Positions 25,453 through 34,530 of a stretch of 64,000 nt of DNA are shown here, one piece after another. The first letter of the stretch is position 1. Every line of letters begins with the position of its first letter. Origin of the DNA: Streptomyces rapamycinicus NRRL 5491 (lineage in GTDB: Bacteria; Actinomycetota; Actinomycetes; Streptomycetales; Streptomycetaceae). Position numbers and translations under genes: made by a program. The notes beneath the pieces are model-generated. The model had not been told where the DNA came from and searched no databases. It saw nothing but the letters and a program-made list of their open reading frames with translations. The stretch covers positions 8,122,001 through 8,186,000 of the forward strand of contig NZ_CP085193.1 of the NCBI RefSeq assembly GCF_024298965.1, read 5' to 3'.

Positions 25453-26307
25453 ATGCCCATCTCCCCGTCCTCTTCGGCCCAAGCCGCACGCGAAGTTGTA
25501 GCGCGGCGGCTTCGTGACCTCCGCAAGAGCGCCGGGCTGACGGTCGTCGAACTGGCCGACCGGTGCGCCTGGCACCACTCCAAGACCTCCCGCATCGAGA
25601 ACGCCCAGACCGGTCCGTCCGCGAAGGACATCCGCGCATGGACTAGCGCCTGCGCGGTGACCGATCAGGCGGAAGATCTCATCGCCCAGTCCCTGCACGC
25701 CGAGTCGATGTACACGGAATGGCGGCACCAGGTCCGCCGGGGGATGAAGCAACTACAGGACAGTGCGGTGCGGCTCTTCCACAACACCGAGCTGTTCCGC
25801 ATCTACTCCTCGACGATGGTCCCGGGGCTGCTGCAGACCGAGGGGTACGCGGCCGCACTGCTGAGCAACATCGCGGACTTTCGCGGCATCCCGTTCAACG
25901 ATGGCGCCGAGGCCGCAGCCGCGCGCGTCGAGCGGTCCCGCATCGTCCATGAGCGAGGCCATCGGTTTGTGATGCTCATGGAGGAGGCGGTCCTGTACGC
26001 CCAACTAGGAGATGAGGACGCGATGGCGGCACAGCTCGGCCATCTGCTCACCGTCGGCGCCCTGCCCCAGGTTTCGCTGGGCATCATCCCCAAGGCCACA
26101 CGTGAGCGACGGCAGTGGCCGGTCGAGACCTTCCACGTTTATGACGACACCCTCGTGTCGGTGGAGTTCGTCTCGGCGGAGGTCAACATCACCCAGCCCT
26201 CCGAGATCGCCTTGTACCTGGAAGTATTCGAGCGGCTGCGCAGCATGGCCGTATACGGGGCCGGGGCGCGGGCGTTGATCCTGAAGGCCATCGAGGCCCT
26301 GCACTGA
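25453..26307 (+). CDS. XRE-family regulator with DUF5753 (WhiJ-like)
   Basis: A 284-residue protein. The N-terminal HTH is RLRDLRKSAGLTVVELADRC with WHHSKTSRIENAQTGPS. The DUF5753 domain occupies about residues 95-280 (IYSSTMVPGLLQTEGYAAAL, VLYAQLGDEDAMAAQLGHLL, FHVYDDTLVSVEFVSAEVNI). WhiJ-type regulators act with small partner proteins encoded alongside, in control of development or of accessory functions. It ends 59 bp before the convergent VOC gene and marks the right side of the island. The palindromes at 24544 and 24629 are plausible targets. Confidence 0.9.
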   Translation: MPISPSSSAQAAREVVARRLRDLRKSAGLTVVELADRCAWHHSKTSRIENAQTGPSAKDIRAWTSACAVTDQAEDLIAQSLHAESMYTEWRHQVRRGMKQLQDSAVRLFHNTELFRIYSSTMVPGLLQTEGYAAALLSNIADFRGIPFNDGAEAAAARVERSRIVHERGHRFVMLMEEAVLYAQLGDEDAMAAQLGHLLTVGALPQVSLGIIPKATRERRQWPVETFHVYDDTLVSVEFVSAEVNITQPSEIALYLEVFERLRSMAVYGAGARALILKAIEALH

Positions 26308-26366
26308 CTCCAGGCGGCCTCGCCAGGGCCGCCGGATCGAACGAACCATGGCCTGGCTCGTCGAGA

Positions 26367-26732
26367 TCAGGCTCTGACCAGGCAGAAGGGGTGTCCAGCC
26401 GGGTCCGTGAGGACCCGCCACCTGTCATTTGGCTGGTGATCCGGTTTGCTCGCGCCCAGCTCCAGCAGTCGCGCCTCGGCTTCGTCCAGGTCATCAACGG
26501 CGAAGTCAAGGTGGAACTGCTGGGGAACGCTCTGTTCGGGCCAGCAGGGAGCGCGATAGTCGTCGACCCGTTGGAAGCCGATGAAGAGGCCGTCCTCACA
26601 GGTGAGACCGGCGAAGTCGGCATTGGATTTCGGGTGCGGTTCGAGGCCCGTGGCTTGCTGGTAGAACGTCGCCAAAGCCAGCGGATCAAGGCAATCGAGC
26701 GTTATCGCGCGCAACCGCATCTGTAGGGGCAT
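26367..26732 (-). CDS. VOC (glyoxalase/bleomycin-resistance) family protein
   Basis: A 121-residue protein beginning MPLQMRLRAITLDCLDPLAL, with GGAGG four bases before the ATG at 26732. The two beta-alpha-beta-beta-beta units are visible: DPLALATFYQQATGLEPHPK and QFHLDFAVDDLDEAEARLLE, ending DPAGHPFCLVR with a typical late metal/ligand region. The family includes dioxygenases, glyoxalase I and antibiotic-binding proteins; the substrate cannot be predicted. It stands alone between the island and the SDR gene. Confidence 0.88.
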   Translation of the reverse strand: MPLQMRLRAITLDCLDPLALATFYQQATGLEPHPKSNADFAGLTCEDGLFIGFQRVDDYRAPCWPEQSVPQQFHLDFAVDDLDEAEARLLELGASKPDHQPNDRWRVLTDPAGHPFCLVRA

Positions 26733-26923
26733 GGCACCTCCGGGGCTGATTGAGGGACCTTCGGGACGCACACCCCAGGCGTTGTCCCGCATGGGGCCTG
26801 AGTTATCCGGAGAGGGCCATGTTGCACTACGAGGCCGCTTGACCCGCACCCCAGCACGGCCTGATGGACGCCGGTGGCAGGCCGCATCGCCGCTACGAGC
26901 GAAAGCCAGAACGCTTCCTCGGC

Positions 26924-27730
26924 TCACGAGACGCGCATGCCGCCGTCGACGGGGAGGACCACTCCGGTGACGTAGCAGGCGCGGTCGCTCAGCAGCCAGG
27001 CGGCGGCCTCGGCGACCTCCTCGGGTTCGGCGGCGCGGCGCAGTGGGGTGCGGGCGTTGAGCTGGTCGATGACGCCCGGCGATTCCGCTTCCCAGCCGCG
27101 CATCATCTCGGTCAGCGTGGTGCCGGGGGCGATGGCGTTGACGCGGATGCCTTCCGGGCCGTAGGCGACGGCGGCCGACTCGGTGAGGCTGTGGACACCT
27201 CGCTTCATCGCGCTGTAGGCGGGCAGTACGGGGTTGCCCCGCCAGCCGCCGACGGACGAGGTGTTGACGATTGAGCCCGTGCCGGCGGTCGCCCTGATCG
27301 CGGCGACCTGGGCGGCCAGGGCCAGCCAGACGCCCTTGAGGTTGACGCCGTACTGCTGGTCGAAGTCCGCCTCCCGCACCTGGTCCATCGGGCCGATCCG
27401 CCGCGTGCCGATCGCCCCGTTGTTGAAGGCGGCGTCGAGTCGGCCGTACAGCTCCACGGTGCGGTCGACGGCGGCGCGCACGCTTGTCGGGTCCGCCAGG
27501 TCGCACACCGTGTACTCCGCGGTGCCGCCCGCCGCCCGGATCTGTTCGGTCACCGCTTCGAGCTGGCTCTCCGTGCGGGCCGCGAGCAGGACCCGGGCGC
27601 CTTCCCGGGCGAACAGCCGCGCCGCGGCGGCGCCTATGCCGCGGCCGGCTCCGCTGATGAAGGCGACCTTGCCGGTCAGCAGGCCCGGGTCGGCGGGGGT
27701 GGAGGGGGCGGTGGTCTGTGTGTTGTCCAT
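26924..27730 (-). CDS. short-chain dehydrogenase/reductase
   Basis: A 268-residue classical SDR: the cofactor loop SGAGRGIGAAAARLF, NNGAIGTRR for the NNAG motif, and the catalytic Ser in NTSSVGGWRG with Tyr/Lys in YSAMKRG. It ends YVTGVVLPVDGGMRVS. It is NAD(P)-dependent and the substrate is unknown. It is divergent from the MmyB-type regulator (88 bp between starts), which very probably controls it. Confidence 0.93.
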   Translation of the reverse strand: MDNTQTTAPSTPADPGLLTGKVAFISGAGRGIGAAAARLFAREGARVLLAARTESQLEAVTEQIRAAGGTAEYTVCDLADPTSVRAAVDRTVELYGRLDAAFNNGAIGTRRIGPMDQVREADFDQQYGVNLKGVWLALAAQVAAIRATAGTGSIVNTSSVGGWRGNPVLPAYSAMKRGVHSLTESAAVAYGPEGIRVNAIAPGTTLTEMMRGWEAESPGVIDQLNARTPLRRAAEPEEVAEAAAWLLSDRACYVTGVVLPVDGGMRVS

Positions 27731-27818
27731 GCCGATGAGCCTGGGTCCGGCCGCGCGCCCTCATCCAGGCACCGGCGGTACCTGGATCGGCTTCGTCGGC
27801 CCGCCGACACTGGGGAAC

Positions 27819-28670
27819 ATGGACAGACGTGAGCTGGCCGGTTTCCTGCGCAGCAGGCGCGAGCGGATCACCCCTGCCGATGTGGGGCTGCCCGCCGGGC
27901 CGAGGCGTCGTACCCCGGGGCTGCGGCGCGAGGAGGTGGCGCAGCTGGCGTACATCTCGACCGAGTACTACACGAGGCTGGAGCAGGCCCGTGGCCCGCG
28001 GCCCTCGCGCGAGGTGCTGGCCGGTCTGACCCGTGCCCTGCGCCTGTCGGACGCCGAGCGCGCCCACCTGCACTACCTAGCCGGCGCCCTGCCCGCCCCG
28101 CCGTCAGGGCCCTCCCGCGAGGTGCGCCCCAGCATTCTGGACCTGCTGCGGCGGCTGCCGCACGCCGCGGTACTCGTACTGTCCGCGGCCTATGAGGTGA
28201 TCGCCCACAACGACCTGGCGGCCGCCCTCCTGGAGGACTTCTCCGCCCTGCCCCGGCGCGAGCGCAACTTCCTGCGCCGTACCTTCCTCGATCCGCGAGT
28301 GGGGGAGCGGCAGTGGTACAGCCGGTCCGGTATGGACGTTTTCGGCCGTACCGCGGCCCGGCACCTGCGGGCCGCCACCGCCCGCTACCCCGACGACCCC
28401 GAAGTGGCCACGCTGGTGAATGACCTGCTCACCGGCAGCGCGGAGTTCGCCCGGCTGTGGTCCGCCTACGAGATGTCGGTCGAACCCGCCCCGCACAAGA
28501 CCTTCCGGCACCCCCTGATCGGTCCCATCACGCTCAACTGCGATGTCCTGGACATCACCGACCGGGACCAGCGAGTCGTGATCTACACGGCCGACCCCGG
28601 CTCCCCGGCGGAGGAGGCTCTGCGGCTGCTGTCGGTGATCGGCACACAGCGCATGGACGTACCCGGCTGA
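27819..28670 (+). CDS. MmyB-like XRE regulator
   Basis: A 283-residue protein beginning MDRRELAGFLRSRRERITPA. The HTH RTPGLRREEVAQLAYISTEY with YTRLEQARGPRPS, followed by the MLTR_LBD ligand domain (VRPSILDLLRRLPHAAVLVL, FLDPRVGERQWYSRSG), is the classic MmyB architecture. Such regulators are usually divergent from an SDR gene and sense a fatty acid or a product of it. The genomic position here fits repression of the divergent SDR. A second MmyB regulator lies at 36.6 kb. Confidence 0.92.
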   Translation: MDRRELAGFLRSRRERITPADVGLPAGPRRRTPGLRREEVAQLAYISTEYYTRLEQARGPRPSREVLAGLTRALRLSDAERAHLHYLAGALPAPPSGPSREVRPSILDLLRRLPHAAVLVLSAAYEVIAHNDLAAALLEDFSALPRRERNFLRRTFLDPRVGERQWYSRSGMDVFGRTAARHLRAATARYPDDPEVATLVNDLLTGSAEFARLWSAYEMSVEPAPHKTFRHPLIGPITLNCDVLDITDRDQRVVIYTADPGSPAEEALRLLSVIGTQRMDVPG

Positions 28671-28844
28671 CCGCGGCCTCCGGCGGCCGGTCGGTTCACT
28701 CGCGGATCGCATCCGGCCCTCGTCCGTGAGATCGTCCTGGACGTCGGCGCCCGTCGCATGGCGCCAGGCCGTGCGGTAGGCGGCCTCCTCCAGCCCATTG
28801 GCGGCCCCAGACGCCTCGCGACACGCCCGTGGCAAAATCAGCGG

Positions 28845-31800
28845 GTGCAGATCGGGATGCTGGGGCCACTCGAGGTTCGCACGGACGACGGCCGCTCGGC
28901 CGACGTGCCGGGGGCGCGGCTGCGCGGACTGCTGGTCGCCCTTGCGCTCAGGCCGGGACAGGTGGTTCCGAAGGCGTCGCTGGTCGACTGGATCTGGGGT
29001 GAGCAGCCGCCCGCCGATGCGGCGAATGCCCTGCAGCGCTTGGTCTCCCGGCTGCGGAAGGTGCTGCCGGGCGGGGCGATCGAGGGGCAGCCGGACGGCT
29101 ATCGGCTGATGGTGGAGCCCGATGCCGTGGATGCCGTGCGGTTCGAACGGCTCGTCGGCGCGGGTCAGGCCCGCGCCGGGGACGGGGCCCGGCGGGTGCG
29201 GCTGTTGCGCGAGGGCCTCGGCCTGTGGCGCGGTGCGGCCATGCAGGACGTCGGGCTGCGGGACAGCGCCGCGTTCGACGCCGCGGTCGTACGGCTCGAA
29301 GGGCTGCGGCTGACCGCCACGGAGGAGCGGGTCGAGGCGGAAGTCACCCTCGGGCGGGGTGCGGACCTGGTGGCGGAGCTGACCGACCTGGTGGCCGCGC
29401 ACCCGGTGCGGGAACGGCTCGTCGGCGCGCTGATGCGGGCCCTCGTCGCGGCCGGTCGGGACAGCGAGGCGCTGCAGGTGTACCAGCGCGCGCGGGAGGC
29501 GCTGGCCGACGCGCTGGGCGTCGATCCCTCGCCGGAGCTGGCCGCGTTGCACATCGCGCTGTTGCGGGGCGAGCTGGGGCGGGGCGAGCCGGGACGGGGC
29601 GAGCCGGGGCGGGGGGAAGCGAACCGTAAGAGCAACCTGCGCGCCGAGCTGACCAGTTTCGTCGGCAGGGACGCCGATGTCGCCGCGGTCCGCGGGCTGA
29701 TCGCCGAGCACCGCCTCACCACCGTGATCGGGCCGGGCGGCGCGGGAAAGACCCGGCTGGCCACGGAGACCGCGCGCACGCTGCTCGGCGAACTGCCGGA
29801 CGGCGCCTGGCTGGTGGAGCTCGCCGCCGTTGGCGCGGACGGCGATGTGGCGCAGCCCGCGCTCGCCGGGCTCGGCCTCCGGGACGCCCTGCTCGGCGCG
29901 GCCCCGAACGCGGAGCTGACCGACCGGCTCATCGCCGCGGTCCGCGAACGGGAGGCGCTGCTGATCCTGGACAACTGCGAGCATGTGATCGAGTCCGCGG
30001 CGGTATTCGCCCACCGGGTGCTCGGGGAGTGCCGACGGCTGCGGATCCTGGCGACGAGCCGGGAACCGCTCGGCATCACCGGGGAGGCGCTGTGGCCGGT
30101 CGAGCCGCTGGCCCTGCCGGAGGGGGACGCGGGCCCGGGCGAGATCGGCTCCTCACCCGCCGTCCAGCTGCTGCGGGACCGGGCCGGGGCGGTACGCCGT
30201 GGCCTCGCGGCCGACGCCCACACGCTGGCGACGATGGTGCGCGTCTGCCGGGCGCTGGACGGGATGCCGCTGGCGATCGAACTGGCCGCGGCCCGGTTGC
30301 GGACCATGTCCATCGACCAGCTCGCCCACCGGCTCGACGACCGGTTCCGCCTGCTGACCAGCGGCAGCCGCACCGCGTTGCCGCGGCACAAAACGCTGCG
30401 CGCGGTCGTCGACTGGAGCTGGGAGCTGCTCACCGAGGCCGAACGGATGGTGTTGCGGAGACTCTCGGTGTTCTCGGGCGGGGCGAGCCTGGAGGCCGCA
30501 GAACGGGTCTGCGCGGGCGGCGGAGTCGAGCAGGAGCGGGTGCTGGAGCTGCTCACCGCGCTGACCGAGAAGTCGCTGCTGGTCGCCGAGGGCGGTGGCG
30601 CCCCGCGCTACCGCATGATCGGCACGATCAGGGAGTACGCCGGACACCGGCTCGCGGAGGCGGGGGAGTCGGACCTGGCGCGCCAGGCGCATCTCGCCCA
30701 CTTCACCGAGCTCACCGAGACCGCGGAGCCGTGGCTGCGCCGCGCCGAGCAGGTGGAGTGGCTGGCCGTGCTCGAGGCCGAGCACGACAACATCGGTGCG
30801 GCGATGCGCGGCGCGCTCGCGGCGGGCGAGGCGCGGGCGGCGATGCGGCTCGCGGCGGGCGCGGGCTGGTACTGGTGGCTCGGCGGGCGCAGGACCGAGG
30901 GCCTGGAACTGATCACCGCGGCCACCAGGACGCCAGGGGAAGTACCCGATGACGTACGGGCCTTGGTGTACGCGCTGATCGTGCACTTCGTGACCTCCGG
31001 GCGGAGCGATGAGCGCCAGGCCGCGGAGTGGATCCACGAGGCGCACCGGCTCAGCGCGCACGGCCACTGCCACCCGGGGGTGAAGTTCATCGCGGTCCTG
31101 GAACGCATGCTGCACACGCCCGAAGCGGCCCTGACCGCGTTCGCACCGCTGCTGGACGACGATGACCCCTGGGTGCGCGCGCTGGCCCGGTGGCATATGG
31201 GCAAGATGCGGATCATGTTCGGGCAGGCCGGGCAGGCCGGGCGGGACGGGCAGGCCGGGCGGGACGGGCAGGACGGGGACGGGCAGGACGGTCGGGGTGG
31301 CCAGGACGGGCAGGACGGCCCGACCGCTGAGGCCCACCTGGAGGCGGCGCTCGCCGAGTTCCGGGCGCTCGGCGAGCGGTACGGGATCTCGCTCGCCCTG
31401 ACCGAGCTGGCCAACCTGCTCGCCGTACGCGGCGACTTCGCCGGTGCGTGCGAACGCTACGAGCAGGCGATCGCGGTCGTCAGCGAGGTCGGTGCCACCG
31501 AGGACGTCATCCGGATGCGGTCGCGGCAGGCGCAGCTGTACTGGCTGCTGGGCGACAAGGACGCCGGCGCGGCCGCCATGGCCGAGGCGCGGCGGTGCGC
31601 GGAGCGGGTCACCTGGCCGGACGCGCTGGCCGAACTGGCCTTCTCGCGGGCGGAACTCGCCCGGTGGGACGGCGACGCCGAGGAGGCGCACCGCCAACTC
31701 GGCCTCGCGACGGCCATGCTGGGCGACGAGGCGGAGCGGGCGGACATCCGCGCGGTGACACACGATCTGCTCGGCTACCTCGCCGATGACCTCGGCGAGG

Positions 31801-32102
31801 TCCGGGCGCACCGCGCGGCGGCCTGCGAGGCGGCGTCCGAGGTGGGACACGCGCTGCTGATCGCGCATGTGCTGGTCGGGGTCGCGGACCTGGCACTGCG
31901 CCGCGACGAGCACGAGCAGGCCGCGCGGCTGCTCGCGGCGAGCGCGGTCGTACGCGGGCTGCGGGACCGCGCCCACCCGGACCTGGCCCGGATCGAGCGG
32001 GCCGCGCGGTGCCGCCTCGGCGAGGCGAGGTTCGCCGAGGCGACTCGGGACGGGACGCGCACCAGCTGGTCCCGGCTGGTCGAGGTCACGCTCGCTTCCT
32101 GA
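28845..32102 (+). CDS. BTAD / NB-ARC / TPR transcriptional regulator (SARP-like large ATPase)
   Basis: A 1085-residue protein. GTG 28845 is chosen because IGMLGPLEVRTDDGRSADVP is the normal N-terminus. An OmpR-type winged helix spans residues 1-90 (LPGGAIEGQPDGYRLMV), BTAD about 95-240 (RERLVGALMRALVAAGRDSE, ALQVYQRAREALADALGVDP), and NB-ARC about 270-550 with Walker A GPGGAGKT near 295 and LLILDNCEHV. TPR-like helices fill the rest. Residues about 790-825 form a collagen-like insertion of repeated GQAGRDGQDG units. Large SARP-type regulators activate secondary metabolism or transport operons. It is convergent (17-bp overlap) with the DrrAB-like transporter. Little 5' leader is evident. Confidence 0.9.
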   Translation: MQIGMLGPLEVRTDDGRSADVPGARLRGLLVALALRPGQVVPKASLVDWIWGEQPPADAANALQRLVSRLRKVLPGGAIEGQPDGYRLMVEPDAVDAVRFERLVGAGQARAGDGARRVRLLREGLGLWRGAAMQDVGLRDSAAFDAAVVRLEGLRLTATEERVEAEVTLGRGADLVAELTDLVAAHPVRERLVGALMRALVAAGRDSEALQVYQRAREALADALGVDPSPELAALHIALLRGELGRGEPGRGEPGRGEANRKSNLRAELTSFVGRDADVAAVRGLIAEHRLTTVIGPGGAGKTRLATETARTLLGELPDGAWLVELAAVGADGDVAQPALAGLGLRDALLGAAPNAELTDRLIAAVREREALLILDNCEHVIESAAVFAHRVLGECRRLRILATSREPLGITGEALWPVEPLALPEGDAGPGEIGSSPAVQLLRDRAGAVRRGLAADAHTLATMVRVCRALDGMPLAIELAAARLRTMSIDQLAHRLDDRFRLLTSGSRTALPRHKTLRAVVDWSWELLTEAERMVLRRLSVFSGGASLEAAERVCAGGGVEQERVLELLTALTEKSLLVAEGGGAPRYRMIGTIREYAGHRLAEAGESDLARQAHLAHFTELTETAEPWLRRAEQVEWLAVLEAEHDNIGAAMRGALAAGEARAAMRLAAGAGWYWWLGGRRTEGLELITAATRTPGEVPDDVRALVYALIVHFVTSGRSDERQAAEWIHEAHRLSAHGHCHPGVKFIAVLERMLHTPEAALTAFAPLLDDDDPWVRALARWHMGKMRIMFGQAGQAGRDGQAGRDGQDGDGQDGRGGQDGQDGPTAEAHLEAALAEFRALGERYGISLALTELANLLAVRGDFAGACERYEQAIAVVSEVGATEDVIRMRSRQAQLYWLLGDKDAGAAAMAEARRCAERVTWPDALAELAFSRAELARWDGDAEEAHRQLGLATAMLGDEAERADIRAVTHDLLGYLADDLGEVRAHRAAACEAASEVGHALLIAHVLVGVADLALRRDEHEQAARLLAASAVVRGLRDRAHPDLARIERAARCRLGEARFAEATRDGTRTSWSRLVEVTLAS

Positions 32103-32850
32103 ACGTGGCGATCGCCCATACGTACCCGACGAGCGTGAACCCGACGGACCAGGCGACGGCCGCGATCGCGTCGCCGGTCGACGGGTGGCCGCCCGACAGC
32201 AGCCCGCGCAGCGTCTCGATGATCGGGGTGAACGGCTGGTACTCCGCGAACTGCCGCACACCGGTCCCCATCGTGTCCGCGGGCACGAACGCGCTGCTCA
32301 GGAACGGCAGCATGATCAGCGGCACGGTGGCCATGCCCGCCGACTCCACGGTCTTCGCGGCCAGGCCCATGGCGACCGTGAGCCAGCTGGTCGCGAAGGC
32401 GAGCAACAGCATGAGGCCGATCACGGCGAGCCACTGGAGGAGGCTCGCATGCGGACGGAAGCCCATCGCGAAGCCGACGCCGATGATGACCGCGTCGGCG
32501 ATCAGACTGCGCACCGTGGTGGAGACGACATAACCGGCCAGCACGGCGCCGTGGGAGACGTCCATGGCCTTGAACCGGTTGTTGATGCCCTTCGTCATGT
32601 CGCCGTTCACGGCCGCCGCGGTCGGGCCCAGCCCGTAGGTGATGGCCATGACGGTCAGGCCCGGCACCGCGTAGTCGATGTACTCGCCGGTGACCTTGAA
32701 GGCGCCGCCGAAGACGTAGACGAACATCAGCATCATCACGACGGGAAACAGGACCGCCTGGAAGACCGTGACCGGATTCCTGACCGTGTGCTTGAAGTTG
32801 CGACGCAGCATGATCGCCGCGTCGCCGAACGACGTCGAGACAGTGCTCAT
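32086..32850 (-). CDS. ABC transporter permease (DrrB type)
   Basis: A 254-residue permease with six hydrophobic helices (VFQAVLFPVVMMLMFVYVFG, WLAVIGLMLLLAFATSWLTV and others), of the ABC-2 type (PF01061/PF12698). It begins MSTVSTSFGDAAIMLRRNFK. Its start overlaps the ATPase gene stop by four bases (ATGA), so both are co-translated. The DrrAB family exports drugs such as daunorubicin or other lipophilic molecules. The cargo here is unknown; the neighbouring BTAD regulator may control it. Confidence 0.92.
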   Translation of the reverse strand: MSTVSTSFGDAAIMLRRNFKHTVRNPVTVFQAVLFPVVMMLMFVYVFGGAFKVTGEYIDYAVPGLTVMAITYGLGPTAAAVNGDMTKGINNRFKAMDVSHGAVLAGYVVSTTVRSLIADAVIIGVGFAMGFRPHASLLQWLAVIGLMLLLAFATSWLTVAMGLAAKTVESAGMATVPLIMLPFLSSAFVPADTMGTGVRQFAEYQPFTPIIETLRGLLSGGHPSTGDAIAAVAWSVGFTLVGYVWAIATFRKRA

Positions 32851-33839
32851 TCCGCGATCGCCTCCGTGGTGGCGTGTGTGGTGTTTGTGGCGTGTGTGTC
32901 GTGTGTGGTGTCCGCGGCCTGTGTGGCGTGACCGGTCAGGGCGAAGAAGACGTCATCGAGGTCCGGTGTGTGCACCGAGAACTCTTCCGCGGTGATCGTG
33001 TGCTCGTCGAGCTTGTCCAGCAGGCCCCGCAGCGACTTCGAGTCACCGTTGCCGGGCACGCGCAGGGTCAGCTCCTGGTCGTCCCGCGTGGACCCGGGCA
33101 GGGCCCCCGCCGCCGCGTCGAGTTCGCGGAGACCGGCGAACCGGAGCCGGACATGGGTGCCGGGGACCTGGCGCTTGAGTTCCTCGGAGGTCCCCTGGGC
33201 GACCAGGCGGCCCTGGTCGAGCACCGCGATCCGGTCGGCGAGCTGGTCGGCTTCGTCGAGGTACTGGGTGGTGAGGAAGATGGTGGTGCCGTCGGCCACC
33301 AACTCGCGGACGATCCCCCACATCGCGCGCCTGCTGCGCGGGTCGAGGCCGGTCGTCGGCTCGTCCAGGAAGATGATCCGCGGATTGCCGACCAGCGTCA
33401 TCGCCAGGTCCAGCTTCCGGCGCATACCGCCGGAGTAGGTCGCCGCCATCTTGTCGGCCGACTCCACCAGGTCGAACCGCTCCAGCAGCCGCCCGACCAC
33501 CTGGCCGCCGGAGCGCACGCGCTTCAGGTCCGCCATCAGTCGCAGGTTCTCCCGGCCCGACAGCAACTCGTCCACCGCGGCGAACTGACCGGTCACGCCG
33601 ATGACCGCGCGCACCTCCTTGATCCCGGTCACCACGTCGTGCCCGGCGACCCGTACGGTCCCGGCGTCGGCCTTCATCAACGTCGTCAGGACGTTCACGG
33701 TCGTCGTCTTGCCCGCCCCGTTCGGGCCGAGCATGGAGAAGACCGATCCCGCGGCGACCTCGAAGTCGATGCCGTCGAGCACGACTTTGTCGCCATATGT
33801 CTTGCGCAGCCCGGAAACTGCGATCGCCGAACTCTTCAT
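32847..33839 (-). CDS. ABC transporter ATP-binding protein (DrrA type)
   Basis: A 330-residue ATPase. The ATG at 33839 gives MKSSAIAVSGLRKTYGDKVV. Walker A is GPNGAGKTTTVNVL, the Q-loop is VTGQFAAVD, the signature is YSGGMRRKLDLAMTL, Walker B is IIFLDEPTTGLDPRSRRAM and the switch region is FLTTQYLDEADQLA. The C-terminal DrrA domain has a threonine/alanine/histidine-rich tail (repeats of ATNTTHATT type). It pairs with the downstream permease gene as an exporter. Confidence 0.95.
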   Translation of the reverse strand: MKSSAIAVSGLRKTYGDKVVLDGIDFEVAAGSVFSMLGPNGAGKTTTVNVLTTLMKADAGTVRVAGHDVVTGIKEVRAVIGVTGQFAAVDELLSGRENLRLMADLKRVRSGGQVVGRLLERFDLVESADKMAATYSGGMRRKLDLAMTLVGNPRIIFLDEPTTGLDPRSRRAMWGIVRELVADGTTIFLTTQYLDEADQLADRIAVLDQGRLVAQGTSEELKRQVPGTHVRLRFAGLRELDAAAGALPGSTRDDQELTLRVPGNGDSKSLRGLLDKLDEHTITAEEFSVHTPDLDDVFFALTGHATQAADTTHDTHATNTTHATTEAIAE

Positions 33840-33938
33840 GCCCAACACGGTCCCGGCCGGGCCTGACACCCGCCTGTCACGCCCCTGACACGGCCCCTGA
33901 CACGGCGCCGTGCCCTACGAGGTGTCCGGCGGGTCTTT

Positions 33939-34030
33939 CCCCGCCCCGCCCCTTCCCGAAACTGGGGCTCCGCCCCAGACCCCGGGGTCCAGGGGCGAAG
34001 CCCCTGGTTACGGGAAGGGGCGGGGCGGGG
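33939..34030. repeat. large inverted repeat of streptomycete type, putative terminator
   Basis: Perfect 20-bp arms (33939-33958 and 34011-34030, CCCCGCCCCGCCCCTTCCCG type) enclose a further hairpin region (GGGGCTCCGCCCC and CAGGGGCGAAGCCCCTGG). Elements like this recur between streptomycete genes. It lies just downstream of the minus-strand PPOX gene, so it probably terminates it. Confidence 0.75.
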
Positions 34031-34090
34031 AGCAGCCCGCCGCAGGCGGCAAGATCCGCCGGACACCCTCCCAACCGGCCGTCGCGGAGG

Positions 34091-34519
34091 TCAATACGCG
34101 AAGCGGCTCACGGTCTCCGGGTGGATGACGAGCCGAATCTGCTCCGTGGCCAGGATCTCGGCGAGGTCATTCGCACGGGCCGGGTCGTCGAGATCCCAGT
34201 AGCGAGCGGCCAGACGGGCGCACAGCTCATGGGCTCCGTCGGACTCCACCGTGGTGCGGCCGGCGACCGACAGCCAGCGCTCGCGTTCGCCCACGGGGGC
34301 GGCGACGACGATCGAGGCGCGGGGGTCGCGGCGCAGGCGCCGCACCTTGACCGAGTCCGGGGCCGTGAACAGCTGGATCGTCCCCTCGGCAGTGGCCTCG
34401 AACCACACCGGCCGGGGCTGTGGCGGGATCGGCCCCTCGGCCACGGACAGGAACCCGTGCAGGGGGCGGCGGAGGAACTCGACGTCCTGGGCGGTCAGCG
34501 AGCTGGCGTCGGTACTCAT
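34091..34519 (-). CDS. PPOX-class F420/FMN-dependent oxidoreductase
   Basis: A 142-residue split-barrel protein beginning MSTDASSLTAQDVEFLRRPL. Features are GFLSVAEGPIPPQPRPVWFE, TIQLFTAPDSVKVRRLRRDP, RASIVVAAPVGERERWLSVA and the tail IRLVIHPETVSRFAY. This matches the pyridoxamine-phosphate-oxidase-like family, of which many streptomycete members use F420. The gene is preceded by three tandem 11-bp repeats in its promoter region. Confidence 0.85.
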   Translation of the reverse strand: MSTDASSLTAQDVEFLRRPLHGFLSVAEGPIPPQPRPVWFEATAEGTIQLFTAPDSVKVRRLRRDPRASIVVAAPVGERERWLSVAGRTTVESDGAHELCARLAARYWDLDDPARANDLAEILATEQIRLVIHPETVSRFAY

Positions 34520-34530
34520 CACGGCCTTTC

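Noticed and set aside
26733..28073. Long minus-strand frame running from the VOC gene through the SDR
   Set aside because: It is out of frame with the SDR, has no family features, and the VOC start at 26732 has its own ribosome binding site.
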